A stretch of DNA of 64,000 bases from Vespula vulgaris (Eukaryota > Arthropoda > Insecta > Hymenoptera > Vespidae): positions 5,849,070-5,913,069 of the forward strand of contig NC_066587.1 of NCBI RefSeq assembly GCF_905475345.1, read 5' to 3'. How positions within the stretch are numbered: the stretch's first letter is position 1; each line of letters begins with the position of its first letter. Below the pieces are notes generated by a model. The model was given only the letters and a program-made list of their open reading frames with translations. It was not told the DNA's origin and did not search any database. This document shows positions 49,807 to 61,803 of the stretch, piece by piece. Position numbers and translations under genes: made by a program.

Positions 49807-51102
49807 CGTAAGGAAAGAGACACTATACTTGTTTCGTTGTAACCCTGAACCGGACTAACATCTTATCCCTATCTAGGGGATACCAGACCCAAGAAAAGAA
49901 ACGTCTGACATTATTTTTTCGATTGCGAAAAGTAACTCGTACTTACGTATGTTGTACGACCTCAATTGCAATTGTTGCGTCAATGAAACTGTGTAACACA
50001 TATGTTACATCTCAATTTGAATTATAACGTATGCACGTAGAATAAATGAACAATATAAGGTATTCAATTGGTTCGACAATAAACGCTAACGAAGTTCCAT
50101 GTCTTATTGTTAGTTAGTCGACTTTTGTTTCGTGTAGTAATATAATCAATTTCCAGGCATATACTTAACGTAAACGAAGTGTTTTCATAAACCTTGATAT
50201 AAGTTCGCTCGATGATATATACAGAATAAAGATCGAGTGCATAAAGACTAGCTACTACTTATCAGCTTATTCGATATCAAGTACATACTTTACATGAATT
50301 TAATGTTTATAGTCGATATATTAGAACCGATCGATAATTCGCATTTGTAAAATTTTTCAGTTTTATATTTATTACAAAGGTAGATGACGCAACGTCGAGT
50401 AAAATAAATAAGTAACGTCCGATGCTTGCACATATCGATCGCTCGTACGTAGCCAGAAACTTGTGTATATGAAGCTTTTTATCAAGCGACACGATATACA
50501 TTTATTTTTATTCGCACCGATCACTTTGAAGAAAATAGGTTTTTCTATAAGGCTTCGTATTCGTGTGTCACAAAATAAATAATATTGTGTAATAAGTGTT
50601 CAAAATGATTGATACAATGTCGAAAGAAAAAATTAACAAAGTAGCTTTGGATTCGTGCACCTGTTTGTTCGATTGTTCGTAAAAATAATAGAAAGCGTTG
50701 ATGCGATTCTCAGACGAATATCATTCCGGAAACTTAAGTATTTTCCATAACGGATGCGGTGGTGGTGGCGGTGGCTCGCAACTTCCGACACCGATAACGT
50801 TTCATACAATGATTCTCCTTTCTCTTTCACAGAGCGTTCACTGTGTTTTTTGAATCGGCTCTCAAAAGCTCGCGAGTCCCTCTTTTTACCTTCCCTACGC
50901 GACAGTAAACCGTCGGTAGGATTTTTTCGGGGGTTAAAAAGTACGCGCGGGACACTCGTATGTGCACGCGTGTAAACATACCTTTATTTTTCTCTCTCTT
51001 TTCCTCACCTGCTCGAAGTCGAGCGTGCGCAGCGCGTGCCTACGGCCAAAAAACTTCTTACTTTCCTACCACTACATACGCGTTACTATATAAAAAAAAA
51101 AT

Positions 51103-51109
51103 AGAGAGT

Positions 51110-51164
<55 letters not shown>

Positions 51165-51360
51165 AAAAAAATGGAAGCAAAAGAATGCCTTTCGCCTCGG
51201 CTTCCGATCGACACGCACACGCGCGCGCAATTTGGGGCGCACTGCGAAGAGTTCGCGCTTACGCACGCGTAAGCCTAGTGAGAGAAAGAGAAAGAGGAAA
51301 AGAGAGAGAGAGAGAGATAGGGAGCGAGAGAGAGAAAGGGAGAAAAAGGAAGAAAGAGAA
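51103..51360. repeat. Two GA-rich tracts flanking a CpG-rich insert
   Basis: A (GA)n run at 51103-51162 of about 60 bases and a second, interrupted one at 51280-51360 are separated by about 115 bases of CpG-rich sequence containing CGCGCGC. Confidence 0.9.
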
Positions 51361-51797
51361 AGATATGAATGTGTGTGCGCGCTCAATGAAGAAAGAGAGA
51401 GAGGAAAACAGTGAATTCGAACACACGCTCCGCGTCCTGTCAGCCGCCTGTCGTCGCTCCACGGATAGAGATGAGTAGATTGGTGAGCAGATAGGGCGAG
51501 AGAAAGAAAGAGAGAGAATGAGAGGGAATGGAAAAAAACAGAGATAGCCAGCGGTATTCAAAAGGTCCAAATCGAAAAATGAGATCTTGGAGGATCCTCT
51601 TCGATTTTACCGAGCTTTTTATATATATTTTTTTAATAAGTTTTTTTTATATACTATATGTAGGTATTCTAGGTTACATCGTATTTAGTTAATCGTAAGT
51701 TAAATCGTTTTGTAGAAAATAAAAGATTTTTTTTGATACGTTTAGAAAATTCGTATGTATTGTTGCAGATGTAACATCGTTGGGGTCATTAGATTTT

Positions 51798-51813
51798 TCT
51801 CGATCGATCGAGA
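51798..51813. repeat. Perfect 16-bp palindrome
   Basis: TCTCGATCGATCGAGA is its own reverse complement. It contains the CGATCGAT word that recurs through the Krüppel domain. Confidence 0.8.
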
Positions 51814-54800
51814 TGATCTTGAAGTTCTTTCGTGACCATTGTTAAATAAATTGTTTCTTTTCTTTTTTTTTTCTTGTTTTTTTTCTTTAACGTTTGGAAA
51901 TCGTATAATAATTGGGATGGCAGAACGGAATCGTTAAGTATACAATTTTAACATAAAATTTATATAAACCGTAATACATCGTGACGAAAAATATCGTGTT
52001 AATATTTATTATGTATCGCAAAGATGAAAGTAGAATCGTTGGTAAAGGACTTGTATCTTGGGATGTTTTAAGTGTATATCCATATATATATTTGACTTCC
52101 AATAAAATTTGTCACTTCTAATTTACATCTTAAATCATTCGCATGATTGATGGCATCATTATTATTTGCTATCATCGAATAATTTTAATGGACCAACTTA
52201 ACTTTTTATCTGCAGGATAGATATTGAAGAAGAGCTACCTGGATAATGAATTATTTTTAACCACGAGGACCTGTGAAACCTTTTAAATCCAAAAAAGGGT
52301 ATGTCTATACCTGCAATTATTATAATATGTACTTAGCCTTTGGTTATCTCATGCAGAGGCGCTAACTTCTACCTGTTGTGTAGGTATTGTAAGATATACA
52401 AAGGTGCTTAAATCTTTCATTGTACCTGTTTTGTAAAATTTCCGGACTTGTAATAATATATGTAAATATGAAGAATGTATACATACAATTTGTTAACTGG
52501 GAAAATAATTCTTATTTAATTTAATTAAAAAATTTTGTATAACAGGGAAAATAAATCTTTTTTTTTTTTCTTTCATGAATTTATAATATTTGAAAAACAT
52601 ATATTTTAATAATTTTTTATCACATTTTAATTATTTTCTTTCCGAGTTTTTTTCGAGGGTTTAAATCTCGTTCTGAACATGTAAAAATTGGACCTTTAGA
52701 GAAAAACGTAGGTAACAGTAAGCAGACCTTAAAAAGACGTTCTAAAATATACTAACAATAGGCTAATATTTCACTGGCCGTAAAATGGATTACGGGGTTG
52801 ACAGTTGATCTATGTGATCCGTTCAAAACTCGCAATGAAGTAAGATTCTTTGAGTTTAGTTCGGTGAAGGTTGTATATGAGAAAATGTTAGAGGAAAAGA
52901 AAGCACAAAGGTAACGTTTAAAGAAAGTGTATCCTGGCAATTAAAGTCAGGATCGCTCTAGTTTTACAAAGTTTCAAGGTGACTTTGAAAGGCAACAGGG
53001 CTTTTACTGTATCACAGAACTTTCAGTAGTCAACGTTGAAGATTCTTTGAAACCAAGGTTTGAAGTCAAGGTATTTCATATTTTTATAATTTTATTACGG
53101 AAATTATCAGGTAAGAAAATACTAACGGTAAGGGCTCCTTTTGCCAACGATGACGCAATGCTCTTTTACTCTTCGAAAAATGTGCACACTCTTACACATC
53201 TTGAAAGAAACATCATACATTTCCGTTATTTTCCACTCTATCTTTCTTAGGCTATTAGAGAGTAGGTATAGAAAATATTTTAAAACGAATTCCCGTTGAA
53301 ACCGAAACTGAAAATAATTGACTAGAATATTTTCAAAATATCGTCTATTTCTATCACAGATCAAAACACAGTAAAAGAGTCTTAGGTGATTCCTTGGCAA
53401 TCTAATCTCAGACAACTCGAGCGACTCATCGCGAAGAAGAGCAGACTCGAAAAGTCTCGACGTTTTCCGAAAATATCCTCTTGTTTGTTGGAGCGAGAAA
53501 TAAATAAGACAGCTGCCGATAATCTCGTTAATCCAATGTCTCATGTGAAAGTAGAGTTCAAGTTGAGTCGGGGTAACTAACTTTATGAAAGGAAACATTT
53601 AACAAGATTACACTTATCACATGTATGTATATTTATAACATTAACGTCATACATGACTTGTGCTGTTGTTAGTAAAACGATATACGTAACGGTATTTCTT
53701 TTGGAATGTGTCCGTCTATAACGTAAGGAGAGATGGCCAAATCTACCCCCAAAATCTGACCATTCGAAATCGAGAGCATTTTACATAGGGTGCACCGTTG
53801 CAGATTAAGTCGGTATCTTGATTCGTTCTCTGTGGCATAACGGTTACTCCTGTTTTTTTTTCTTTTTTCATAAGAAAGACTCGAAAAATAGAAAAGAGGA
53901 GATTTCGTTATGTCGTACAATCGATCGTTCAGAGATAGCGATCCGAACGCACAATTTTTTTCTAATCTAAATAAGTTTTCGTATATGTCTCCTTGAAGAT
54001 TTCAGGAATTTCACAGAAGAAACCAACAGCTGGTTCTTGAAAAGGTTCGTTGCATGCATTCGAAATCGGTAACCACTGTGAATGGTTAAAAAATCTTACA
54101 AACCAAATATAAGTAAAAAACAAATTTTTTACTTAACCGTTCTATTGCGAATAGATAGTAAAAAGAAACGAGTTGGAATTCTATTCCAAATAATTCCTAC
54201 ATACTGCTTTTGTTAAACACGATGATTTAATTATCACAACAAATGATGATAAGATTTTTGACACCAATTACTATTCACAAAGACAAGATTAATGTATTCT
54301 GAAAGAACGAAGTTCTAATATTGAAGATCAACTTCCATCAAGATTGATATCACATTTTTATGGCGCCTTACTCATTTCGAATCATCAATCGTTTTAATTA
54401 GTAAGTGTTTGCAAGCATTGTTGTCAAACAAGATAAGAACAAATCTGTTTGAGTTCTTGGGTTGACAGTTTGTTTGTTTCATCAAAGTATTTGTGATATG
54501 TACTTACGTTTCGATTTTTGTTTCTTTTTAAAAGCCATCAAAATCTTCCTTTCGTTCGCGCTATGCCGAAGCTCGTTATAAATGTTTAATTATCGAACAT
54601 CAATAGCGGCTAATGGCCTAGACAGATAATACGCCGGACCAAAAGAGCCTGCCGTTTCTGCATTAATTCGATGTTCGCCCACTGTCGAACATGTGGCGTG
54701 CGAATAGAGTTGAGACGCGGCCGACATACCAGCTGCTGTAAAAAGGAGGAAGAACCTTTCTTTTTCTTTCACCCTTTTCTTCCACCCCCACCCTTCATTT

Positions 54801-54930
54801 CGTTGTTTTTTATTCGAAGATAATTGTTGTCGAATTCGAAGACTTCGATCGATAATCGGACGTTATTTGTAATCAACGACAGAATCATATACTTTCTTCT
54901 ACTGGTGTTCAGTAAATTTTAACAATTAAT

Positions 54931-54968
54931 TTTTAACATAACATTAAGCTTTTAACATAACATAAAGT
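54931..54968. repeat. 19-bp tandem duplication
   Basis: TTTTAACATAACATTAAGC is followed directly by a second copy differing only near its 3' end. Confidence 0.8.
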
Positions 54969-55204
54969 GTAATTGTTAAAAAAGAAAAAAGAATAATAAA
55001 TAAAGAACGCTTCTCTTCGATTTTCATTCACAGATATATCTCTACGAAAAGTGTATCGATTTTATTTAGTCGATATCTTGGTCGAGTTGTCGAGTCTTTC
55101 ACGTTTTCTTTCGTAAAGTATCAACAATAAAAAGATTTTTCTATGAGTTTACGTAACGTTGTGCTTTAAGCGGATAGACGGCACCCTTACTTTTTTTCTT
55201 TGTC

Positions 55205-55280
55205 CCTTAGAAAGAGAGGAAGAGAGAAAGAGAGGAAAAGAGAAAGAAAAAGAGAAATCTTTTCGCTCGCCATTTCCGAT
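55205..55280. promoter_or_regulatory. GAGAG tract next to a GCCAT site (Polycomb-element-like)
   Basis: A purine tract with many GAGAG words (55210-55257) is followed within about 15 bases by GCCATTTCC (core at 55269-55273). GAGAG and GCCAT are the GAF and Pho core words of fly Polycomb response elements, and Krüppel is a plausible target. This is pattern matching only. Confidence 0.25.
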
Positions 55281-55588
55281 TAAACGGAGGAACCTTTAGG
55301 ACAGTATCGAGACGAAAAAGAGGAAAGAAGAGAGGAGGGTTGAGAAACGGTTGCAAGCAGGAAAAATGGATTGACGCTTGTGTGGCTGGTCAGCGCATCT
55401 GGTCGTAGAGAGATCGCACGCGATTCGTAGTGGATTTCATCGAGACCGTACTCCTAGCTTACAAGGGGGCTGCTTTTGCATCGACCGATGGTCAGTAACC
55501 TCCTTTAATAAATAACGAAGCAGAATCGATCCCCAAGGGACGCGCGAGACACGTCGTCGTTTCGGTTTTTCAGGATTATTTGTCGAGG

Positions 55589-55612
55589 ATCTGCGATCGA
55601 TCGATCGCGGAT
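55589..55612. repeat. 24-bp palindrome with one mismatched pair
   Basis: Twelve-base arms around a CGATCGATCGATCG core (55594-55607); only the pair T55592/G55609 is not complementary. It is the longest non-AT dyad I noticed in the window. Confidence 0.8.
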
Positions 55613-56540
55613 AAAGGAAGAACGACATCTTCGAGGAGACAAGAATCACTTGCGATGTATCACTGTCCGATTAACGTTCGTCTCGTGTTTGCGACATCCA
55701 TTCTAGTTGCGTCTATTTTAAACTGTGTTTGCTAATCGAGCCGTGTTCTTCGGATACCTACACCAAACGTCGAACGATGTTTATTTACATCGGTAAAGGA
55801 TTCTGAGGTATAAAAAATTGAGACGTGAAAGATGAAATATGATGTATCAGATGATATTATATTCATTTTTATTTCAGATTTTTACCAATAATAAGCATTA
55901 AGATTATTTCACGTTAAATCAATTTAACGGTGAAAATTTTGTTCTTTTTTCAAATGCACTTTCATCGATTTGACGTTTTATATCAATCGTATTCATGAGA
56001 AACAAGATCTTTAAAGGAAAACGTATGCATCGAGAGTAAAGATCGCGATTAGATATTCTGTCTCTTTCGGTACCTCTTGGTTCTTTTCTTTTTTTTTATG
56101 GGTAACGTGCTCCACCGTAACAAGGGCCTAACAGAGCTGTCAATCCGTCGATAAATTGAATGGCGGACCTAAAACCACCCTACATTCCCCAAGCCACCCT
56201 TCACCCCCTTTCATCGAAGTACCGCGTACTCTTACACCCCATCGAGGACGTTGCCGGTGGTGGCGGTAGTAGCGGCGGTGGTGGCGGACCGAGGTTCGCA
56301 CGATATTTTTTTGCCCTACAAAAACGTCTATCTCTGCGTCTGACGTGTGATTTTCTGCTCGTCCTTGCGAAGGGCTTTAAGGAAGTGGAAAACTGACCGA
56401 GCGCGCATATCTAACAGTTCTTCTTACTTTTCCTTTTTTTTTTATGTTTCTTCTTTTTTATTTTTTTGTCATTTAACATTCTTGCGATACGCATTTTATC
56501 CAACACATATGAAATATATTTAATAATCATTTATATATAC

Positions 56541-56566
56541 ATAATAATCATTATTATGATTATTAT
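56541..56566. repeat. AT-rich 11-bp dyad
   Basis: ATAATAATCAT and ATGATTATTAT are exact complements around TATT. It sits in a degenerate AT-repeat stretch from about 56510 to 56650, so the symmetry may be a by-product of the repeat. Confidence 0.6.
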
Positions 56567-57462
56567 ATTTTATTTATATTACTACATTTATATTATTACA
56601 TTTATATATATATGATAATCATTATATATTATATATATATAATAATCATCAATTTTTCTACGCAAGAAAAATCATAAATTCGTGCGAAGTTTCCCTAAGA
56701 TTTTTATTGAAATAAATAAGTGCCTGCACGTGGATATACCTGTAAAAGTATATCGTATCGTTTCTTTTCTCTAGTATTTTCATCTTCGAATAAGGGCGAC
56801 TAGAAATGAGGTAGAAAGTAGACGATATATAAGAGAAATTCGCTTTCGAAGGGGGTTTATCGAAGCGATGAGAGAGAACGTAAGGGAGAAAAAGAGAAAG
56901 GGGAGGAGGAAAGAGTAGAAGGATGAAGAGAGAGTTGGTCGACCCCACGCGATCCGCGGCTGTCTTTCCGCACACACGAACAAATCCCCTCGTTTTTGGA
57001 TTTTCGGGTAAAACGGGATGGTAAAGGGGAGGTTGGTGAGTAATTCGAGGCGGGCTCGTACGCTGGGCTCGTACGATGGGCTTGCCCTTTCGAATCTCTC
57101 GTACACCCTTCACCGCTCTCCTCCACCCCCATAGAGCGCAATCTCTCCCTCCATGTATGGCAGGTTTGACCAATATTTCTGAAGGGTGAGGTAAAAGAGA
57201 ATAGGAGTAGAGCGACTAATTCGTCCGAGGCGCGACGCTGCAGCTGCAATGGCGTCGATACGTTCGAATGAGAGGGGTTGTTGCGAAATAAGTTGTTGCT
57301 GAAAAGAGTTGCCGAACTACGATGAAAAATTCCGTTAAAATCTAAACTAAAAGATTTTCTTTTAAAAAATTTTCTTTTATAATAATATTTTCAATAAATG
57401 AAATACAACGTTGGCAAGTTAATTCGAAAGGATTTATTTTTGGTTTCTTTCGTAAATTATTA

Positions 57463-57465
<3 letters not shown>

Positions 57466-57503
<38 letters not shown>
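57466..57503. repeat. (ATT)n microsatellite
   Basis: Twelve or so TTA/ATT units in a row. Confidence 0.95.
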
Positions 57504-57505
<2 letters not shown>

Positions 57506-58264
57506 GTGCGTTATTATCATTTGTCTTATTTCGATTGAGTATAATCATTTTGAAAGATATTGCAATAATTTACAAATCGCATTCCACAATGATACGCGTC
57601 AATGACCTCAAGCCTTATCCACGCTCTAATGGCACGTCGAGCTTCCTAACGATGATGGACAAATTCTTTCCGTTTCGTATTATTCCTCTGATTATCCTAC
57701 GGCTCGAAGTATTATTAGACGTATGTATGTACTTACAACTATAGAGAATTGCATTGAATAGCACGTACGCGCACGCTGCACGATGTACAATAAATATTAA
57801 ATATATGACGACTGTCGGAAACTCGTCTACGAAACTCGAATTCGATATATCGAAAGTTCTTGTAGGAGACAGAAAGGAATAAGAATCGAATTTTGGAGAT
57901 GCGACACGACCGTTGGATCGATTTTGTTACAAGAAAAAGGAAGAAAAAACAAGACAACGTACATTTGACAGTTCATAAAACGAACTTTACCTTTGACTGT
58001 CTTCTCCCTTCTTGCCAATCCGAAAACTTCGACGACGATATTCTTCGATTCTATTCTCGTGCATAAGTCAGGTTAATGTCGAGGCTTCGCATGCATTCTC
58101 CCTTCTGAGATCGTGCGTCAAAATAACGGACATCGATTTTGTTTCGTTCTTTCTACTTGCGCGAGATATCTTTTGTTGAGGGTCAAAGGTCACTTATGGT
58201 CGAACTCGTTTCGTCAATGTCCCTTTTTTGTTCCCAGCTCGTCATTGACTGGTTCAAATTTTGC

Positions 58265-58356
58265 CATATATCTGTCTACATACATATATATACATATATA
58301 CATATATATATGTATATATATCTTCTGTATATATATATATATATATACATACATAC
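58265..58356. repeat. (TA)n/(CATA)n microsatellite
   Basis: Compound run of TATACA, TATA and CATA units over about 90 bases. Confidence 0.9.
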
Positions 58357-59551
58357 GTCGTACGATACATACGTGTACTTTTCTTTTTTCATTCTCTAGC
58401 GATTCGGGAAAGAAAGCACAAGTACTCGATGGCCCGTGACAGTGACGAGCCGTTTGAAAAAATGTGAGTCTGGTAAAGCGGACGAGCTCGATACGACATC
58501 GACGATAATGGACGTCGCGCGTCCTCCGAGAAACGACTTTCGATCTCGTCACTTTTTACCACCGACCACCATGCGATTCCTTCTTTCGCATCGGCGGCTC
58601 TCGGATCGAAATGAAAAAATAATTGAAGATATTCCGTAGAGCTCGAACTCGTTCGACTACGTCGATGTCCCTTCCAATGGTTATCTGCGGTCTGTGAATT
58701 TTCCTCTTTCATTCATTTTTTTTGTCTCTTTTTATATCTTTCTCATCGATCTTTTTGTATCGCAATAAAAATTTTTTCTTTTTTGCTTTTCGTATTTTAT
58801 GGTATAATAGAGTGTATTTTATAATATATGTAAGTACCTATCTAGTTGTCAGATTTAAAAATGATAAAACTTAAATTATCTATTTCTTTTCTTCTTCTTT
58901 TTTTTTGCACAGAACAGAACCGACGTTATAAATTAAGACTCCATCGCGATTGGTCTGGCCATTCGATTAAATTTATGTATCATTACTAAAAGACAGGTGC
59001 ATGCTACTCTTGAATGCATCTTCGCCGAAATTAATAACACCTTTCGATCGAGATCTCGATAACACGTTCTTGAACAAGGTGTAATTGTTTTGCCATGGAT
59101 TTTATGGCTCAATCGATCGGCAAACTATGATGAATGTCTTTGCCTCCGGTTCGCAAACGATGCTTGTGTGGTCCACCCTCGAATCTTTATTTCTTTCGTT
59201 CTTTCATCCTCCTCCTCCTCCTCCTCTTTCTCTTCCTCCTCTTTATCCACTTCTTCGACCCTTCTCCTTTTTTTTATTCTCCTTTTTCCACCCTCGAGTC
59301 GGACCTCGCGGTTTCATTGTCACAGTTCCATCGGAAAAATGTGAACCATCGGGCGAAAGCGACACGGTTGATTTAATTTCTCGCCGATTTGGATTTTCGA
59401 GTGGATCTACGTGACTCGTACGACCGCTGGAGGGTCCTGTGGTTTTCGACTTTTCTTCGGGATTTTTCTCTTTTCGAAGCCCTTCGATCGTTACTCGTAA
59501 GGCGTTGAATGATGTGACAAGTTCGTTCATCGTTTAACACTTTCGGTTATA

Positions 59552-59650
59552 AAAGAGAGAGGGAGAGAGAGAGAGAGAGAGAAAGAAAGAAAGAGAGAGA
59601 GAGAGAAAGAGATAGAGAGAAAGAAAGAAAGGAAGAGAGAGAATAAAAGA
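59552..59650. repeat. (GA)n/(GAAA)n tract
   Basis: About 100 bases of GA and GAAA units; a similar purine tract follows at 59988-60045. Confidence 0.95.
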
Positions 59651-61720
59651 TATCGATTTTATTTTATTTCATAGGAGAGACGTGCTTTCATTGCAAACAG
59701 GAAACAATCGGATAAGATTAATTCGTTGCTTTTGATTCGCGACAATAAAATTACAGGGTTCGCCGCATTCCATTTCACAGGAGGACACTGCTCGGTTCAC
59801 GGCAGAAGCGCGTAGGTGGTCAGGTAACGTGAGTTAACTCATGCATGACGCAAAAGTTACTTTTATTTATATTCCAAAAGAAGGATACCTTGTCAGACCG
59901 CCTCTCTCCATCCACGTCGTGCCTCCGTTCTTATAGTTTTTCGCATGGACGCACCTCAAGTGGTGCCTCTTCTCGCGACAGCCAGAGAACGAGAAAGATA
60001 GAAAGAGAAAAAGAGATAGATAGAGAAAGAGAAAGAAAGAGCTGAAGAGAGTCGGGATACTCGTGCAGCTGCACAATCGTCGCCCACGGCGCAAGGTTCA
60101 TTTAACTTTGCAAATACACAACTCTTTAACATTGTGTCGCGTTAAACGTCCTTCTGGCATGCCTCTAATGGACACTGACAAATGGTCTCGAAGAATTCTA
60201 CAAGGAGGCTCCACGCTTCTATGCTTTTGTAATTCAAAGCTGGGTATCGGTAACTGGATAATTCTTTCGAAGGAGGTGCATTCACCTTGCACTCTCACGA
60301 ATACGCGACTTCCTACTTCATTCTATGGACTACGAGAAAATACTATTTTAACACGGCGCGATTAACATCCACCTGAAGAGGAGGCAAAGATCTAATGTTA
60401 GTATACATATATCAACGTTTGCCTTCTTTCAACCTACGCATGAAATTCATTTTTCTTTTTGTTTTGAAGAATTTATGGACAATTGCTTGTTCAGATACGT
60501 TTAGTTTATGCGTGTCACGATTGGCAAGGAACACTCTTCGGAAATACTCTTAACGAGAAAAGGAATATATAAGAGCGACAGAGAGGTGAGGGTGCTCGTG
60601 AAAGAAAAGTCTTTCTCGAAGAAAGTAGAGGTTCGCGTTTGCTAGTAGGTTCTCCGATGGCTTACGCTTTCGTTTCGACTCGTCCTGCTTTAAGGTTCCT
60701 TCATCCTCCCCCTCCTCTGACTCCTCCTCCTCCTCTGACGGGGTGCACACGAGCTTCACACATGCGAAGGATCCACGCGACCAGCAACAGGCTGCTCCTT
60801 CTTTCCTTTCTCCCGGCCGTCCCAAGACACGAAGGCGACCGTTGTTCGTGCCAATGGATCATTTTATTGCGTCCGTGCTCCCGGAAGCAGAAACCCAAGC
60901 GGCTCTCTGGACGAGTCGCACACACTAGAAACGGTTATTGCGTCCTCATTCGACTTTTCGTCGTCCTCTCGAACTAGATCCTTCCTCGTACGTACCTAGA
61001 TAGATCCTTTTACCAAGATCCGCCAAAAGAAGATACGACGCGACGTCTAGACGCGAAAAACTTCAAACGTGCCGGACCACTCTCCTCTAATTTTCCAAAA
61101 AGCAAAGCAGCTCGGAGAAAGTTTTTTTTTTCTTTCTTCTTCTTCTTCTTTTTTTTTTTCTTTTGAAAGAGTCAAGTGGCCGCATGGATCATGTCGAAAA
61201 ATCTTTGAGAGACTAAAACAGAAACTACTCGATCGATCTTCTCTCTTCTCGCTCACACTCCTTCTTCCATTGCCGGCGAAATGACAAGAAAGATAAAAAG
61301 CGAGCGGCAAAGAGAAAAAGAGAGTTAGAGAAAATGTGCCGCTTTCGAGAGGACACTCAAGTAACTTGCTGCTCATCGGGCGAGCTCTCTTCTCTCGCGA
61401 GTCTCCAGCGCGAATAAGGAGACGAGATTCCAGCGGTTTGCGGTCTTTCACTTTTGTTGCTCACCGGCAAAGAGACGACTGCCAGCTCGATCGTAAATGA
61501 TACCACGATCTTAACGCGCACGGTACCATTGCGATTTCTAGTTTCGCGGAAAGTTCGGAGGAGTTTTACGTAGGACTTTACGCTCGTAAAAATTCGTAGA
61601 CGATTTACTGAATTTTTTCTTTTTTCTTTTTGGACGCTTCTTATTTTCCATGATTCTCATCAGAGCGTTACCTCAACGAAATCGTTGATAGAGATATCGA
61701 TATTTGTATCGTACTCCGAG

Positions 61721-61803
61721 TTTAAAGCAGGTGTTAGACACAAAGCTATCATTGTGTCGGCTTTAAAATCGCCCACGCGCCCTGAATCTCCGATCTCGGA
61801 GAT
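61721..61803. repeat. Hairpin plus adjacent palindrome
   Basis: TTTAAAGC (61721-61728) pairs with GCTTTAAA (61760-61767), and inside it GACACAA (61737-61743) pairs with TTGTGTC (61752-61758) around an 8-base loop. Eighteen bases on, ATCTCCGA (61786-61793) and TCGGAGAT (61796-61803) form a second dyad with a 2-base spacer. Confidence 0.65.

Noticed and set aside
50960..51478. 172-codon plus-strand open frame
   Set aside because: Mostly translation of GA tracts (Arg-Glu repeats).
53122..53598. 158-codon minus-strand open frame
   Set aside because: No recognisable motif, AT-biased residue content, no splice-linked neighbours.
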